This document shows positions 25,841-34,638 of a stretch of 64,000 nt of DNA, piece after piece. The stretch lies in assembly GCF_030065545.1 (NCBI RefSeq), contig NZ_JASJNC010000001.1:372001-436000 (forward strand), in the 5' to 3' direction. The notes under the pieces are model-generated. The model was not told the origin of the DNA. It worked only from the letters and a program-made list of their open reading frames with translations, and ran no database searches. Numbering within the stretch: the first letter of the stretch is position 1; the number at the start of each line of letters is the position of its first letter. Both the position numbers and the translations under genes were made by a program. Source of the stretch: Marinicella marina (GTDB taxonomy: Bacteria > Pseudomonadota > Gammaproteobacteria > Xanthomonadales > Marinicellaceae).

Positions 25841-26347
25841 ATGCAAAGACAGAATAAAAAAAACCTCCTTAAAACCTATGCAGTATTGCTTTTGGCTGCC
25901 TTATTGCTGAGTAATTGTAGCAACCGCAAAGCCATTGATGTTGAAGACTCAATCCGCGACCCATCAGCAGAAAACGATTCCTTGATTCAGGTTAACCCGA
26001 TGATTCCAGAAGCGGTCAGGATGCTGTTACTGGAGGCCGATGAATCAATCAGTCAAGGCCAGGGCTCTCAGGCCATCATGACTCTTAAGCGGGCCTTGTC
26101 AATCAGCCCGAACTCTGCTTTGGTCCAACAGCACCTGGCTGAGGCGTACTTGACCGAAGCAGATTACCAAGAAGCCCTTTACTGGTCGTCATTGGTGGTG
26201 AATCAAGGGCCTGACCAAGGTGAGTTGTGTGAGCGTTCACGTCGCACTCAAGCACTGGCTGCCGAACTGATGGGGCGGATTGATATACAAGCCACTGCTT
26301 TGGAATCTCTGATCAGTTGTTCGACCCGTAAACCGGCCCGCTTTTGA
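25841..26347 (+). CDS. TPR-containing lipoprotein
   Basis: 168 residues from ATG 25841. A hydrophobic signal ends in a lipobox LSNC (Cys near residue 27), so the protein is probably an outer- or inner-membrane lipoprotein. Two TPR-like helical pairs follow (SQAIMTLKRALSISPNSALV and HLAEAYLTEADYQEALYWSS). A C-terminal helix holds two Cys. It lies 63 bp behind PBP1B and overlaps the following helicase gene by one base. Its position next to mrcB recalls PBP1B-linked lipoproteins, but it is not recognisable as LpoB. A role in PBP1B control is a guess from context only. Confidence 0.8.
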   Translation: MQRQNKKNLLKTYAVLLLAALLLSNCSNRKAIDVEDSIRDPSAENDSLIQVNPMIPEAVRMLLLEADESISQGQGSQAIMTLKRALSISPNSALVQQHLAEAYLTEADYQEALYWSSLVVNQGPDQGELCERSRRTQALAAELMGRIDIQATALESLISCSTRKPARF

Positions 26348-28266
26348 TGTCAAAATACGATGAACTGTTAGGAGATGAAGGTTTATTTGCACAGCAGTTT
26401 GACTCCTTTAAATCAAGACCACAACAAATTAAGATGGCTGATCAAATTGCCCACGCCATTGATCAAAAGTCGGCTCTGATTGTTGAAGCTGGCACCGGCA
26501 CAGGTAAAACCTTTGCTTACATGTTACCAGCTTTGGTTTCACAGCGAAAAATCATTGTTTCAACGGGTACCAAGACCTTACAAGACCAACTGTTCACCAA
26601 AGACATTCCGATGCTGGTGGATTTATTGAAAATCAAGCCAAAGGTCAGATTACTCAAAGGCCGCAGTAACTACCTGTGCCTTGATCGCTATCACAAAGCC
26701 GCTTTGATGCCTATCAGCCGGTATGCCGATAATCGAACCTTATTCAAAAAACTCAAAAGTTGGATTCATCAAACCACCGCCGGTGAAATTTCAGAGTTGG
26801 CTGGCTACATCGAAAACCGCATGATGATCAGTAACATCACCTCGACCCCAGAAAATTGTCTTGGTGCAGAATGTGACCACTACAACGACTGTTTCATGTA
26901 CAAAGCCAGGCGCCGGGCTTTGGACGCTGATTTGTTGGTCATTAATCACCATTTGTTGTTTGCTGATATGGCCATCAAACAAGGTGGTTTCGGAGAGCTG
27001 TTGCCACAGGCAGATGTCATTGTATTGGATGAATCACATCAAATTCCTGAGATTGCTGGTCGGTTTTTTAGCCAACTATTCAGCTCCAGACAAGTCTCTG
27101 AACTGCTCAATGACTTGACCACAGAGGCCGGTGAGGTTGATGCTGCTTTTGCGGCCATTTCAGAACCCCATGAACAATTAAAAAGGGCTTTGCGAGATGC
27201 ATTGCTGGCCATGAGTCAAATGCCAGAGCGGGAGAGCTCGAACCGTTTATTCCAAACCCCCATCATCATCGAAGCATTTGATTTACTGCTGCACCAAATG
27301 AATTTGTTGGTCACAGCAACAGAGCCGTTGGTGGTGCAGTCAACAGGCATACAAAACTGTTATTTGCGACTGACAGCCATGGGTGATTTACTGCAAGACA
27401 TGATGCAACAGCGTGAGGATAATTTTATTTATTGGTTTGAGGCCAGGGAAAAGTATTTTGCTTTGCATAAATCTCCGTTGGAGATTGCTGATCCACTGAC
27501 CGAATTCAGAACAGCGATTGACACCAGCTGGGTGTTGACCTCCGCCACTTTGACGGTGAATCAGGACTTCGACCATTACCAAAAACAAACCGGGTTTCAT
27601 GATGCCGAAACATTGTTGTTAGACAGTCCTTTTGATTATCAGAAACAGGCGCTGATGTTGTTACCCAAAACGCTGCCTGAGCCGAATGATTTTGAGTTCA
27701 ATCCAAGCATGTTTGAATATGTGTTGCCGTTGATAGAACAAGCCAAAGGTGGGGTGTTTTTTCTGTTCACATCACACCGTTCACTGCAGATGGCTGCTGC
27801 CTACTTTAAAGACAAGTCAAATAAGCCGCTGTTTGTTCAAGGCCAAAGTGATCGCAACCAAATGCTTGAGGCCTTCCGTGAGGCTGGTAATGGTTTGTTG
27901 TTGGGTGCAGCCAGTTTTTGGGAAGGCGTTGATGTGTCGGGTGCCGGCTTAAGCTGTGTAATCATTGATAAACTGCCCTTTGCACACCCCAGTGACCCAG
28001 TGCTCAAAGCGAAAATCGAACACATCAACAAACAAGGCGGTAAGGCATTTTATGATTTACAAATACCCAAAGCCATCATCGCCCTCAAGCAAGGGGCTGG
28101 TCGCCTGATCAGGGGTGAGGATGATCGAGGTGTTTTGGTGATTTGTGACCGCAGAATCACCAGCAAAGGATACGGCCCCAGTTTCCTTAAGTCCTTACCT
28201 GACATGAAGCGCACGCACGAACGCCAGGATGCCTTGGACTTTTTGGCGCAGATTGAAAGTGAATAG
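26347..28266 (+). CDS. DinG/YoaA-family ATP-dependent DNA helicase
   Basis: 639 residues; the ATG overlaps the previous stop in a TGATG junction. This is a superfamily 2 (XPD-like) helicase. Motif I is EAGTGTGKT with Lys54. A cysteine cluster for the iron-sulfur cluster follows (YLCLDRY, then CLGAECDHYNDC). Motif II is DESH at 228-231; the C-terminal motif VI is QGAGRLIRGEDDRG. Length and the cysteine pattern fit YoaA/DinG, which unwinds damaged or R-loop DNA 5' to 3'. I cannot separate YoaA from DinG by eye, though the length is nearer YoaA. Confidence 0.93.
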   Translation: MSKYDELLGDEGLFAQQFDSFKSRPQQIKMADQIAHAIDQKSALIVEAGTGTGKTFAYMLPALVSQRKIIVSTGTKTLQDQLFTKDIPMLVDLLKIKPKVRLLKGRSNYLCLDRYHKAALMPISRYADNRTLFKKLKSWIHQTTAGEISELAGYIENRMMISNITSTPENCLGAECDHYNDCFMYKARRRALDADLLVINHHLLFADMAIKQGGFGELLPQADVIVLDESHQIPEIAGRFFSQLFSSRQVSELLNDLTTEAGEVDAAFAAISEPHEQLKRALRDALLAMSQMPERESSNRLFQTPIIIEAFDLLLHQMNLLVTATEPLVVQSTGIQNCYLRLTAMGDLLQDMMQQREDNFIYWFEAREKYFALHKSPLEIADPLTEFRTAIDTSWVLTSATLTVNQDFDHYQKQTGFHDAETLLLDSPFDYQKQALMLLPKTLPEPNDFEFNPSMFEYVLPLIEQAKGGVFFLFTSHRSLQMAAAYFKDKSNKPLFVQGQSDRNQMLEAFREAGNGLLLGAASFWEGVDVSGAGLSCVIIDKLPFAHPSDPVLKAKIEHINKQGGKAFYDLQIPKAIIALKQGAGRLIRGEDDRGVLVICDRRITSKGYGPSFLKSLPDMKRTHERQDALDFLAQIESE

Positions 28267-28338
28267 CTGAAATCATTGCGCTGCACTTGGGTCGATGAAT
28301 TCACAGAAAATTAAGCTTCAACATGTTAACTTGGCTCA

Positions 28339-30498
28339 ATGAAAGCCATGAACCCATTGTTAGTCTTGCTGATTGCCGCATCGGGCTTTATGACCAGTCC
28401 GGTCAGAAGCCAATCTGATGGCTGGTCCGTAGAATACATCCATGGCCCATCGCAAGTGGGTATTGTGGACAGCATCCCTGTGGACCTCAACCAAGATGGA
28501 TTGATGGACGTTGTATCTGTTTCAATCGATGACGGTCAATTGCGGGCTTACATCAATCAGGGGAATTTGGCGTTTGAACAACAGGTAATCAGCGAAGATG
28601 TTATGGGTGCATTTAGGGTCAGTGCAACAGATCTAAATAACGATGGTGAAGTTGACTTTTTGATACCCTCAATTGAAACCCAAGAAGTAATTGCATTGGT
28701 TGCTGATACACAAGCTGTTCCTACGGGTTACCAAAGGCTGGTGATAGCGTCACAAGTATTGCTGCCCACGGACGCCCAAGCTGGTGACTTTAACGGCGAC
28801 GGTCTGATGGATGTAGTCAGTGTGTCATTTGAAGAGAATGCGGTGCTGTTACACACCCAAAACAACCAGGGTGAATTTGCTACCAGTGTGATATCTGAGG
28901 CGCCATTGCGGCCTCGAAAATTACTGGTTGATGATTTCAACGGTGATGATAATTTAGATTTTATGCTGGCATCAGAGGAGGATAATAGCATTCGCCTATA
29001 CAGTGGCGATGGGGTTTTAATGTTCAACGAAACTCTAATCAGTGATCAGCTCACAGGGGTCAGATACATCGCCAATTGTGACGTGCCTGGTGCCGAATTC
29101 CCGAATTTTGTAGCGGGTGTAACAGGCGCCAACCAAGTGATTCTGTTTGAAAACCAATCCAACAACAGCTTCGATGCAAAAGTCATCGATGGTGATTTGC
29201 CCGGTGCCAATGCCATGCATTGTGCTGATCTTGATCAGGACAACGAGCTTGAAATATTGGGTATTTCTACCATCTTTGGCATTATCTATCAGTATGATTT
29301 CAATAACACCTTCACCAAACAGGTTGTTGCCAGCAGCAGAGACGGCTACATCAATGTAAACACAGCAGATTTCACTGGCGATGCACAACCAACTGTTTTG
29401 ACCCAAGCTTTTTTTGAAAGTCGAAATTTACTGTATGAACCCATAGATGCCAATCTTGAAACGGTGGTGTGGGAGGACTTTGCAGATGGGGCGTATTATG
29501 TAGAAGCTGATGATATCGATGCCGATGGTGACATCGATTATGCTTATGCTGCCTTCAGAGAAGACAAAGTTTATGTGGCAGAAAGCACCCCTCAAGGCTA
29601 CCGTACACATGTGGTTTTTGAGCAGGTGGAAGGGCCACAAAGCGTCAGTTTGATTGATTTTGATGCCGATGGAGATGTAGATGTTTTTTCAGCCGGCGCC
29701 TTTGATGACAGTTTCAGGTACCATGAAAACATCGGTGCCTTTAATTTCAACACACAACTGATGACGGCTTCGGCCAACAATGCAGCCAGGCTGGTCTTTT
29801 TAGATGTCAATGACGATGAGCAGCTTGATGTGGTGACCAGTTCGTCTTTGGATGACAGCATCAGGTGGTTTGACTGGAGTGGCAGTCAGTTCACAGAACA
29901 ATTGCTAGATAATCAAATGGATGGCGCTTTGGCGCTGGCAGTCAGCGACGTCGATGGCAATCAAAAACAGGACCTCATTGTAGGTAACTTCGCCGGCAAC
30001 GACATCTGGGTTTTTTATAACTTGGGAAGCGGTAACTTCAGCAAGAGTCAGTTGATTACTGGTGTGGTGAAGCCCACCGTCATCATCGCCGCAGACTTCA
30101 ACGCCAATCAACTGCCCGAAATCATCTTCAATGAGTCTCAGGTGGGGCGGCTTTGGATGCTGGGAGATCAAACTGCTGCATTCAACGGCCAAATCATTCA
30201 TGACAGAGGGCAACCCATTCCTTCTTTTACTTTGAGTCCAGAGACCAGCCAGATAACTCCAGAAGTGATTGACGTCAGCAGCAGCGATTCTCAACTCATC
30301 GCGACACGCATCAATGCTGCTGGTTCTTTTACCAACCGGTTCTATTTTGACAACCAATTTGGCGCGCGCGACATCATTTCACTAGATAGAACCGACAGCG
30401 AAACTCAAACATATATAACTGCTTCTAATGTCAACAATGCCATCAAAGCGCTGCGCCGCATGGACTTGATCTTTGCCTCAGGTTTTGATGGGCCTTGA
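28339..30498 (+). CDS. Secreted FG-GAP/VCBS-repeat protein with C-terminal GFD tail
   Basis: 719 residues with a signal peptide (MNPLLVLLIAASGFMTSPVRSQS). About ten blade-like repeats carry DxDxDG-type calcium loops followed by a hydrophobic strand (DLNQDGLMDVVSVS, DFNGDGLMDVVSVS, DIDADGDIDYAYA, DFDADGDVDVFSAG). This is the FG-GAP or VCBS seven-blade-propeller pattern also seen in integrin-like bacterial proteins. The C-terminus is MDLIFASGFDGP, matching the tail of the other large secreted proteins here. Probably extracellular, calcium-stabilised and adhesive or binding. It starts 72 bp after the helicase gene and looks independently transcribed. Confidence 0.9.
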   Translation: MKAMNPLLVLLIAASGFMTSPVRSQSDGWSVEYIHGPSQVGIVDSIPVDLNQDGLMDVVSVSIDDGQLRAYINQGNLAFEQQVISEDVMGAFRVSATDLNNDGEVDFLIPSIETQEVIALVADTQAVPTGYQRLVIASQVLLPTDAQAGDFNGDGLMDVVSVSFEENAVLLHTQNNQGEFATSVISEAPLRPRKLLVDDFNGDDNLDFMLASEEDNSIRLYSGDGVLMFNETLISDQLTGVRYIANCDVPGAEFPNFVAGVTGANQVILFENQSNNSFDAKVIDGDLPGANAMHCADLDQDNELEILGISTIFGIIYQYDFNNTFTKQVVASSRDGYINVNTADFTGDAQPTVLTQAFFESRNLLYEPIDANLETVVWEDFADGAYYVEADDIDADGDIDYAYAAFREDKVYVAESTPQGYRTHVVFEQVEGPQSVSLIDFDADGDVDVFSAGAFDDSFRYHENIGAFNFNTQLMTASANNAARLVFLDVNDDEQLDVVTSSSLDDSIRWFDWSGSQFTEQLLDNQMDGALALAVSDVDGNQKQDLIVGNFAGNDIWVFYNLGSGNFSKSQLITGVVKPTVIIAADFNANQLPEIIFNESQVGRLWMLGDQTAAFNGQIIHDRGQPIPSFTLSPETSQITPEVIDVSSSDSQLIATRINAAGSFTNRFYFDNQFGARDIISLDRTDSETQTYITASNVNNAIKALRRMDLIFASGFDGP

Positions 30499-30535
30499 TC
30501 AGGCGTTAAATGTTGACCTTGTGTAGCCTTGAGAA

Positions 30536-30558
30536 AAAACCTGGTAAATAAAGGTTTT
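30536..30558 (+). terminator. Possible weak terminator after the FG-GAP gene
   Basis: A 7-bp AT-rich stem (AAAACCT / AGGTTTT) with a 9-nt loop lies 38 bases beyond the stop at 30498. It has no clear T tract beyond the stem itself, and it overlaps a candidate -35 element. Confidence 0.25.
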
Positions 30559-30586
30559 GTCAAGCACGCAACTTAGACTTTACAAT
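30557..30586 (+). promoter_or_regulatory. Candidate sigma70 promoter of the sulfotransferase island
   Basis: TTGTCA (30557-30562) and TACAAT (30581-30586) are spaced by 18 bp, 38 bases upstream of the start at 30624. This is a good consensus match for the first gene of the island. Confidence 0.45.
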
Positions 30587-30623
30587 GGCCTCAATGAAAA
30601 CCACAGCATGCTGAGAAAGCCAA

Positions 30624-31907
30624 ATGAGTCAGACTTATTATTATGCCCATATTCCTAAAACAGGTGGCACCAGCTTCACTGCATTATTAGATCGTTTTTT
30701 TTCAGTTGATGAAGTTTTTCCAGAACGGGTATGGCCTCGGGTCGAGAGCAACCATTCAACAAGCAATCAGCCTTACCGGCTTTACAGGGGGCATTTTGGT
30801 GGCGGTGGTATCAAAGCCCTCACCGATGCTGAGTGCTGGTTGATGACCATGCTCAGGCAGCCAGAGGACTTGGTTGTATCGACTTATCACTTCACGCGCC
30901 GCACCCCGCAGATCATGGGCCATCAGTTGGTGCAAGATGAGAATATGAGTTTGACCGATTTTCTGCAACAACCTGATACTTCGTGTTTAGCGAGTGATCG
31001 CATGACCCGGTTTTTGTCATTTGATTTTCAACAAGATCCAGCGGTTCAAGGTGTGTTCTTGAATCAAAAGGCGATAGAAAGGTTGGTGCCACTGTTGGCT
31101 GATGAGCCAGTCATGATGGCGCCGCAAGAACGATTAAAAAGGGCTTGGAGTTTTATTCAAAAAACGCATTGGTTTGGTTTGTTAGAGCGGTTTGATGATT
31201 CATTGCGGCTGTTATGCTACCAGATGAAGTGGCCTCCCATCAGGCAAACTCAGAAGCTCAACCAGGCAGCTAAAAAAAATACCGTATCGAGCCAACAGAA
31301 ACAATTAATAGCGCAGCTTAACCAACTAGATACCCAACTGTATGAACAGGCCTCACAATTGTTTGACCAACGTTTTGAGGCAATGGTGGCAGATTTAAAA
31401 AAATACCAAACAAGCACCAGCCAACCATTGGATGATCAACTTGATTTGTATTACCAAGCGGAGGGCAATAATCCCCAAGAACAAAGCATAGACTATCAAT
31501 TTGACCAACCATTGAAAGGCACAGGTTGGCATCGCCGTCAACCCATACAAGGCGGCAGAGGTCAATGTCGCTGGACCGGCCCGGACGCAAGCAGCAGCAT
31601 TGATTTTTGGCTAAAACCCAATAACTATGAATTGACTGTTGAAGTCATTCATGCCATCAGTACCGAAGTGTTAGATGATTTGAGCATCTATGCAAACAAA
31701 CACCCACTGCAGTGGGCGACAGAAGCCAAAGGGGTACACCGAACCATCAAAGCCACTGTCAGTAAAACAATGATTCAACCCAATGGGCTGTTGCGCTTGG
31801 TGTTTAAGCTGCCCCAGACCAAACCCTTCAGTGAGTTAGATCAGTCCAAAGACGAGCGGGTGGTGGGGATGGCAATCAGTGGCATGAAGTTGAACCCAAT
31901 GAATTGA
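30624..31907 (+). CDS. Sulfotransferase-family protein with C-terminal beta-rich domain
   Basis: 427 residues. The N-terminus YYYAHIPKTGGTSFTALLDR is the 5'-phosphosulfate loop of the sulfotransferase-2 (carbohydrate) family that uses PAPS. The segment MTMLRQPEDLVVSTYHF is the 3'-phosphate-binding R-P-x-D/E-x-x-x-S motif. Residues of about 290-427 form a separate beta-rich region (GRGQCRWTGPDASSSIDFWL) without a family I recognise, possibly a carbohydrate-binding jelly roll. It presumably transfers sulfate to a glycan in the cytoplasm before export. It is the first gene of a plus-strand run that includes a second sulfotransferase and two GT-like proteins. Confidence 0.85.
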   Translation: MSQTYYYAHIPKTGGTSFTALLDRFFSVDEVFPERVWPRVESNHSTSNQPYRLYRGHFGGGGIKALTDAECWLMTMLRQPEDLVVSTYHFTRRTPQIMGHQLVQDENMSLTDFLQQPDTSCLASDRMTRFLSFDFQQDPAVQGVFLNQKAIERLVPLLADEPVMMAPQERLKRAWSFIQKTHWFGLLERFDDSLRLLCYQMKWPPIRQTQKLNQAAKKNTVSSQQKQLIAQLNQLDTQLYEQASQLFDQRFEAMVADLKKYQTSTSQPLDDQLDLYYQAEGNNPQEQSIDYQFDQPLKGTGWHRRQPIQGGRGQCRWTGPDASSSIDFWLKPNNYELTVEVIHAISTEVLDDLSIYANKHPLQWATEAKGVHRTIKATVSKTMIQPNGLLRLVFKLPQTKPFSELDQSKDERVVGMAISGMKLNPMN

Positions 31908-31969
31908 ATTGACAAAAAAGTGGCCTCAAAATCGTCGATTAGAAAAAAACTTAAAAAAACAAAAATAAA

Positions 31970-32002
31970 TTGACCGAAAGCCAGAATCTTTGCGTTTATA
32001 AT
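31970..32002 (+). promoter_or_regulatory. Candidate promoter of the 258-residue secreted protein
   Basis: TTGACC (31970-31975) and a perfect TATAAT (31997-32002) stand 21 bp apart, longer than optimal. They precede an AGAGGA ribosome-binding site and the ATG at 32058. The perfect -10 is the main support. Confidence 0.4.
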
Positions 32003-32057
32003 CATAACAATCCATCGTAATGGTGGCTTAATCAATATTATACAGAGGAAAATTACA

Positions 32058-32834
32058 ATGAAATTATTAAAAGTTACAGGAACATGCGCCTTATTGGGTT
32101 TGTCTTTGAACGCTTTAGCGGGCGGTACATGTCCTGATCCAGCTGTTGCTTGGGATACAACTAACCAAGCCAATGGTGGTACATATGCAGTGACTGAAAC
32201 CGGTGCTGCTGGCACAACATGTGCCTTGGAAGTTCAGCAAGGTCCTAACAACAATGGTATTGCCACGGTTCGTGACGACATGGCTGCAGCTGAGCCTAGC
32301 TACCGTTTCCGTTTCTACTTCGAAGCCGATGATTTTCTGACTACTTCTACAGTAGGTGCACAACGTTTCAAAGCATTCGTTGCTGGTAACAACAACAACT
32401 CAGTCGACCCAGCCATTGATCCACGTGCGCGTCCTGCTTTGTTACAAATGTTCATCGTTGGTACTGCTGAAGGTGCTCGTTTAGGTGGTTTCTGTCGTGA
32501 CTTCAACTCAACTGGTGCACGTGCCCGTTTTGGTGATGGTGCTAACCCAGGTACAGTTGCTTTGCAAGCTGGCTGGAATGTGATCGAAGGTGAAGTCCAA
32601 GTAGGTGCTGGTGATGGTGCTTGTCGTCTATGGGTTAACAATGACACAGAAGCTTCTCCAGATTGGGAACAAACTGGTATTGACAACGATTCAATGGAAG
32701 GTGTGATTCGTGCTAACTTAGGTTCTACAGGTTCAACGCAGCGTTTTGCTGATGACTTCGGTACTACAGTTATTCGTTTTGACGAATTTGAATCACGTCG
32801 TCAAACATTCATTGGTTCTATTCCAACTCCATAA
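32058..32834 (+). CDS. Secreted protein, probably highly expressed, no recognised family
   Basis: 258 residues with a signal peptide (MKLLKVTGTCALLGLSLNALA). The mature part is beta-rich and acidic with four Cys. A segment like YRFRFYFEADDF is followed by QRFKAFVAG and WNVIEGEVQVGAG, a pattern reminiscent of concanavalin/LamG-like jelly rolls, but I cannot assign a family. It has an excellent ribosome-binding site (AGAGGAAAATTACA before ATG) and a strong terminator. Codon choice is noticeably biased (mostly CGT for Arg, GGT for Gly), unlike its neighbours, which suggests high expression. It lies inside the sulfotransferase/glycosyltransferase island and could be the substrate or carrier of the modified glycan; that link is inference. 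Confidence 0.85.
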   Translation: MKLLKVTGTCALLGLSLNALAGGTCPDPAVAWDTTNQANGGTYAVTETGAAGTTCALEVQQGPNNNGIATVRDDMAAAEPSYRFRFYFEADDFLTTSTVGAQRFKAFVAGNNNNSVDPAIDPRARPALLQMFIVGTAEGARLGGFCRDFNSTGARARFGDGANPGTVALQAGWNVIEGEVQVGAGDGACRLWVNNDTEASPDWEQTGIDNDSMEGVIRANLGSTGSTQRFADDFGTTVIRFDEFESRRQTFIGSIPTP

Positions 32835-32860
32835 TAGATTCCAATCAATGAAATAATAAA

Positions 32861-32885
32861 AAGGCGGTTCTAAACCGCCTTTTTT
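32861..32885 (+). terminator. Strong intrinsic terminator abutting the next start codon
   Basis: A perfect 9-bp stem (AAGGCGGTT / AACCGCCTT) with a 3-nt loop is followed by a run of T. The next gene starts at 32893, only a few bases beyond the T tract, so the terminator occupies the space where its ribosome-binding site would be. Confidence 0.92.
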
Positions 32886-32892
32886 CTTGCCT

Positions 32893-33645
32893 ATGTCAGA
32901 TAAAAAAGTCACAGTGTTTGTTGGCGGTGCCCAAAAGTCAGGCACACGTTCGGTCACAGAGATGTTCCGTAAGCTGCCTCAAATTGCTGTCCAGCAAAGC
33001 AAGGAAGGTCATTTTTTTGATCGCGATGAATGGTTCGATGAACTGCGACCAAATGCAGTGGCCTTACAGACTTATCACGATGACTTTAAGGTAACAGCTC
33101 AAACTCATTTCCTCTGCGATGTTTCACCTGATTACATTTTTCGCAACCAAGCTGTGGCAAGAATTCATTGTTATAACCCACAGGCCAAATGGATTCTGCT
33201 TTTAAGAAACCCCATAGACCGCGCATTTTCAGCATGGAATATGGAGGTCAATCGCAAAACGGAAAATTTAAGTTTTGAAGCGGCTTTAGAAATGGAGTTA
33301 TCAGGACAAAGTGACAGCCGGTCACACGACCGATTTGCTTATATCGGCAGAAGTCGTTATCATCAACAATTGGAACATTTGTGGCGCTTTTTTCCCAAAT
33401 CACAATGTCATATTTGGCCGGCCGAATGGGTGTGGGAAAATCCAACACAATCAATTTACCAAAGCCTTTCAGCACTGGGTATTTCAGGGCTGCAAACCAC
33501 TCAGATGAAGCACGTACATAAGGGCAAATACCGCAACCAAGCCACTGCTGTTGCCAACGATATATTGCAGCAAGAATTGGCCTTTGAGATGAACCACCTG
33601 CATCAGTTGTTGGGTTGGCATCAAAACCCTTGGATGACAGAGTAA
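32893..33645 (+). CDS. Sulfotransferase domain protein
   Basis: 250 residues from ATG 32893; an in-frame TTG lies at 32887. VTVFVGGAQKSGTRSVTEMF is the PAPS 5'-phosphosulfate loop and WILLLRNPIDRAFSAWNMEV the 3'-phosphate motif of the sulfotransferase-1/3 type. The segment HFFDRDEWF is also typical. It probably sulfates a polysaccharide or glycan intermediate. No Shine-Dalgarno sequence is visible: the start sits directly behind the terminator of the preceding gene, so expression would need read-through and leader-poor translation. It is followed 6 bp later by the first of two tandem paralogs. Confidence 0.87.
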   Translation: MSDKKVTVFVGGAQKSGTRSVTEMFRKLPQIAVQQSKEGHFFDRDEWFDELRPNAVALQTYHDDFKVTAQTHFLCDVSPDYIFRNQAVARIHCYNPQAKWILLLRNPIDRAFSAWNMEVNRKTENLSFEAALEMELSGQSDSRSHDRFAYIGRSRYHQQLEHLWRFFPKSQCHIWPAEWVWENPTQSIYQSLSALGISGLQTTQMKHVHKGKYRNQATAVANDILQQELAFEMNHLHQLLGWHQNPWMTE

Positions 33646-33651
33646 TAAGCC

Positions 33652-34638
33652 ATGCAAACCCTACCTTTTTATATCATCATCACGCCGCGTTCATTAAAGT
33701 ACCTTAAATTCGCCGTATGGTCATTACAGGTCCGAAAAGACATGACAGTGATCCTGGTCGCCAATGGATTGGATCAAACAGAGTCAACCGATTTGACTCT
33801 GTTTGCAGAACAAATAGGTTGTGACTTGATTAATTTGCCGACTAAAAAAGTCATGTCGCATGGTGCCTCGTTGGACTATTTATTGGCTCAACACAGTGCC
33901 CCATGGTTTTGCTTTTGTGATTCAGACATCATTTCACACGACGATGATGCTTGTGATATCTATCCTGCATCAGAATTAAAAGCGATTTCATCTTGTGACG
34001 CCATGTTTTGGGATGACAGTGAAGTCAAAGGTGTGCTCGGCCGCTGCAACAAGTGGCCAGATGGCAGTCCCAATATGGCTTCTTTTTTCTGTGTGTATGA
34101 AACCAGTACCTTAAAAAGGGTAAGAGCAAAGTATGATATAGGTTTTGATAACATCACCTACAATCAAATTCACTCAACTGACCTTCGTCAGCTGTTGTTA
34201 GGCAAGGGCATCAATGAGCAGAGCAGGAAGTTGGACACCGGCAAAGCCCTGACTGCAGCCATGGAGTTAGAACAAGTTCCGTTCGAGCATAAAAACATCG
34301 CCAGCTTGTTGCATGTCGGTGGCTTAAGTTCTTGGATGTTGAATGGCGACAGGAAGTTGGTACACAGTGCTTATCACTTAACTGATGAAGACTTGTATCA
34401 AATTGCCGGTGCTGATTCATGGCTGTTCAACCTTAACTCACAACGCGAACCAGAGCATGCCATTTTTTATCTGCGAAGACAGCAAAGATTGGCAGCTGCC
34501 AGGTACTGTTTTCAATTAATTTCTCATCATGTTGACCATACTCCCATGCCCACTCATGACCTCTCAGACCAAGATTTCATTGCTAAAATCGGTTTAATAT
34601 CTGATGCCATAGGGCGTTATTATCAGGAGTTTCCGTGA
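33652..34638 (+). CDS. GT-A-like protein, tandem paralog 1
   Basis: 328 residues, cytoplasmic. The start FYIIITPRSLKYLKFAVWSL and VILVANGLDQ, then VMSHGASLDYLLA and WFCFCDSDI, follow a GT-A Rossmann-like layout with a DxD-type acidic motif (DSD, near residue 90), as in nucleotide-sugar glycosyltransferases. I recognise no named family. It shares with the next gene LVANG-DQ, SHG--L, FCF-D-DI, a P-(M/L)A(S/T)SFF-VY segment, IGF, DT-K and H-GGL, so the two come from a duplication. Their frames overlap by 4 bp, so they are translationally coupled and may form a heterodimer or act in sequence. Confidence 0.75.
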   Translation: MQTLPFYIIITPRSLKYLKFAVWSLQVRKDMTVILVANGLDQTESTDLTLFAEQIGCDLINLPTKKVMSHGASLDYLLAQHSAPWFCFCDSDIISHDDDACDIYPASELKAISSCDAMFWDDSEVKGVLGRCNKWPDGSPNMASFFCVYETSTLKRVRAKYDIGFDNITYNQIHSTDLRQLLLGKGINEQSRKLDTGKALTAAMELEQVPFEHKNIASLLHVGGLSSWMLNGDRKLVHSAYHLTDEDLYQIAGADSWLFNLNSQREPEHAIFYLRRQQRLAAARYCFQLISHHVDHTPMPTHDLSDQDFIAKIGLISDAIGRYYQEFP

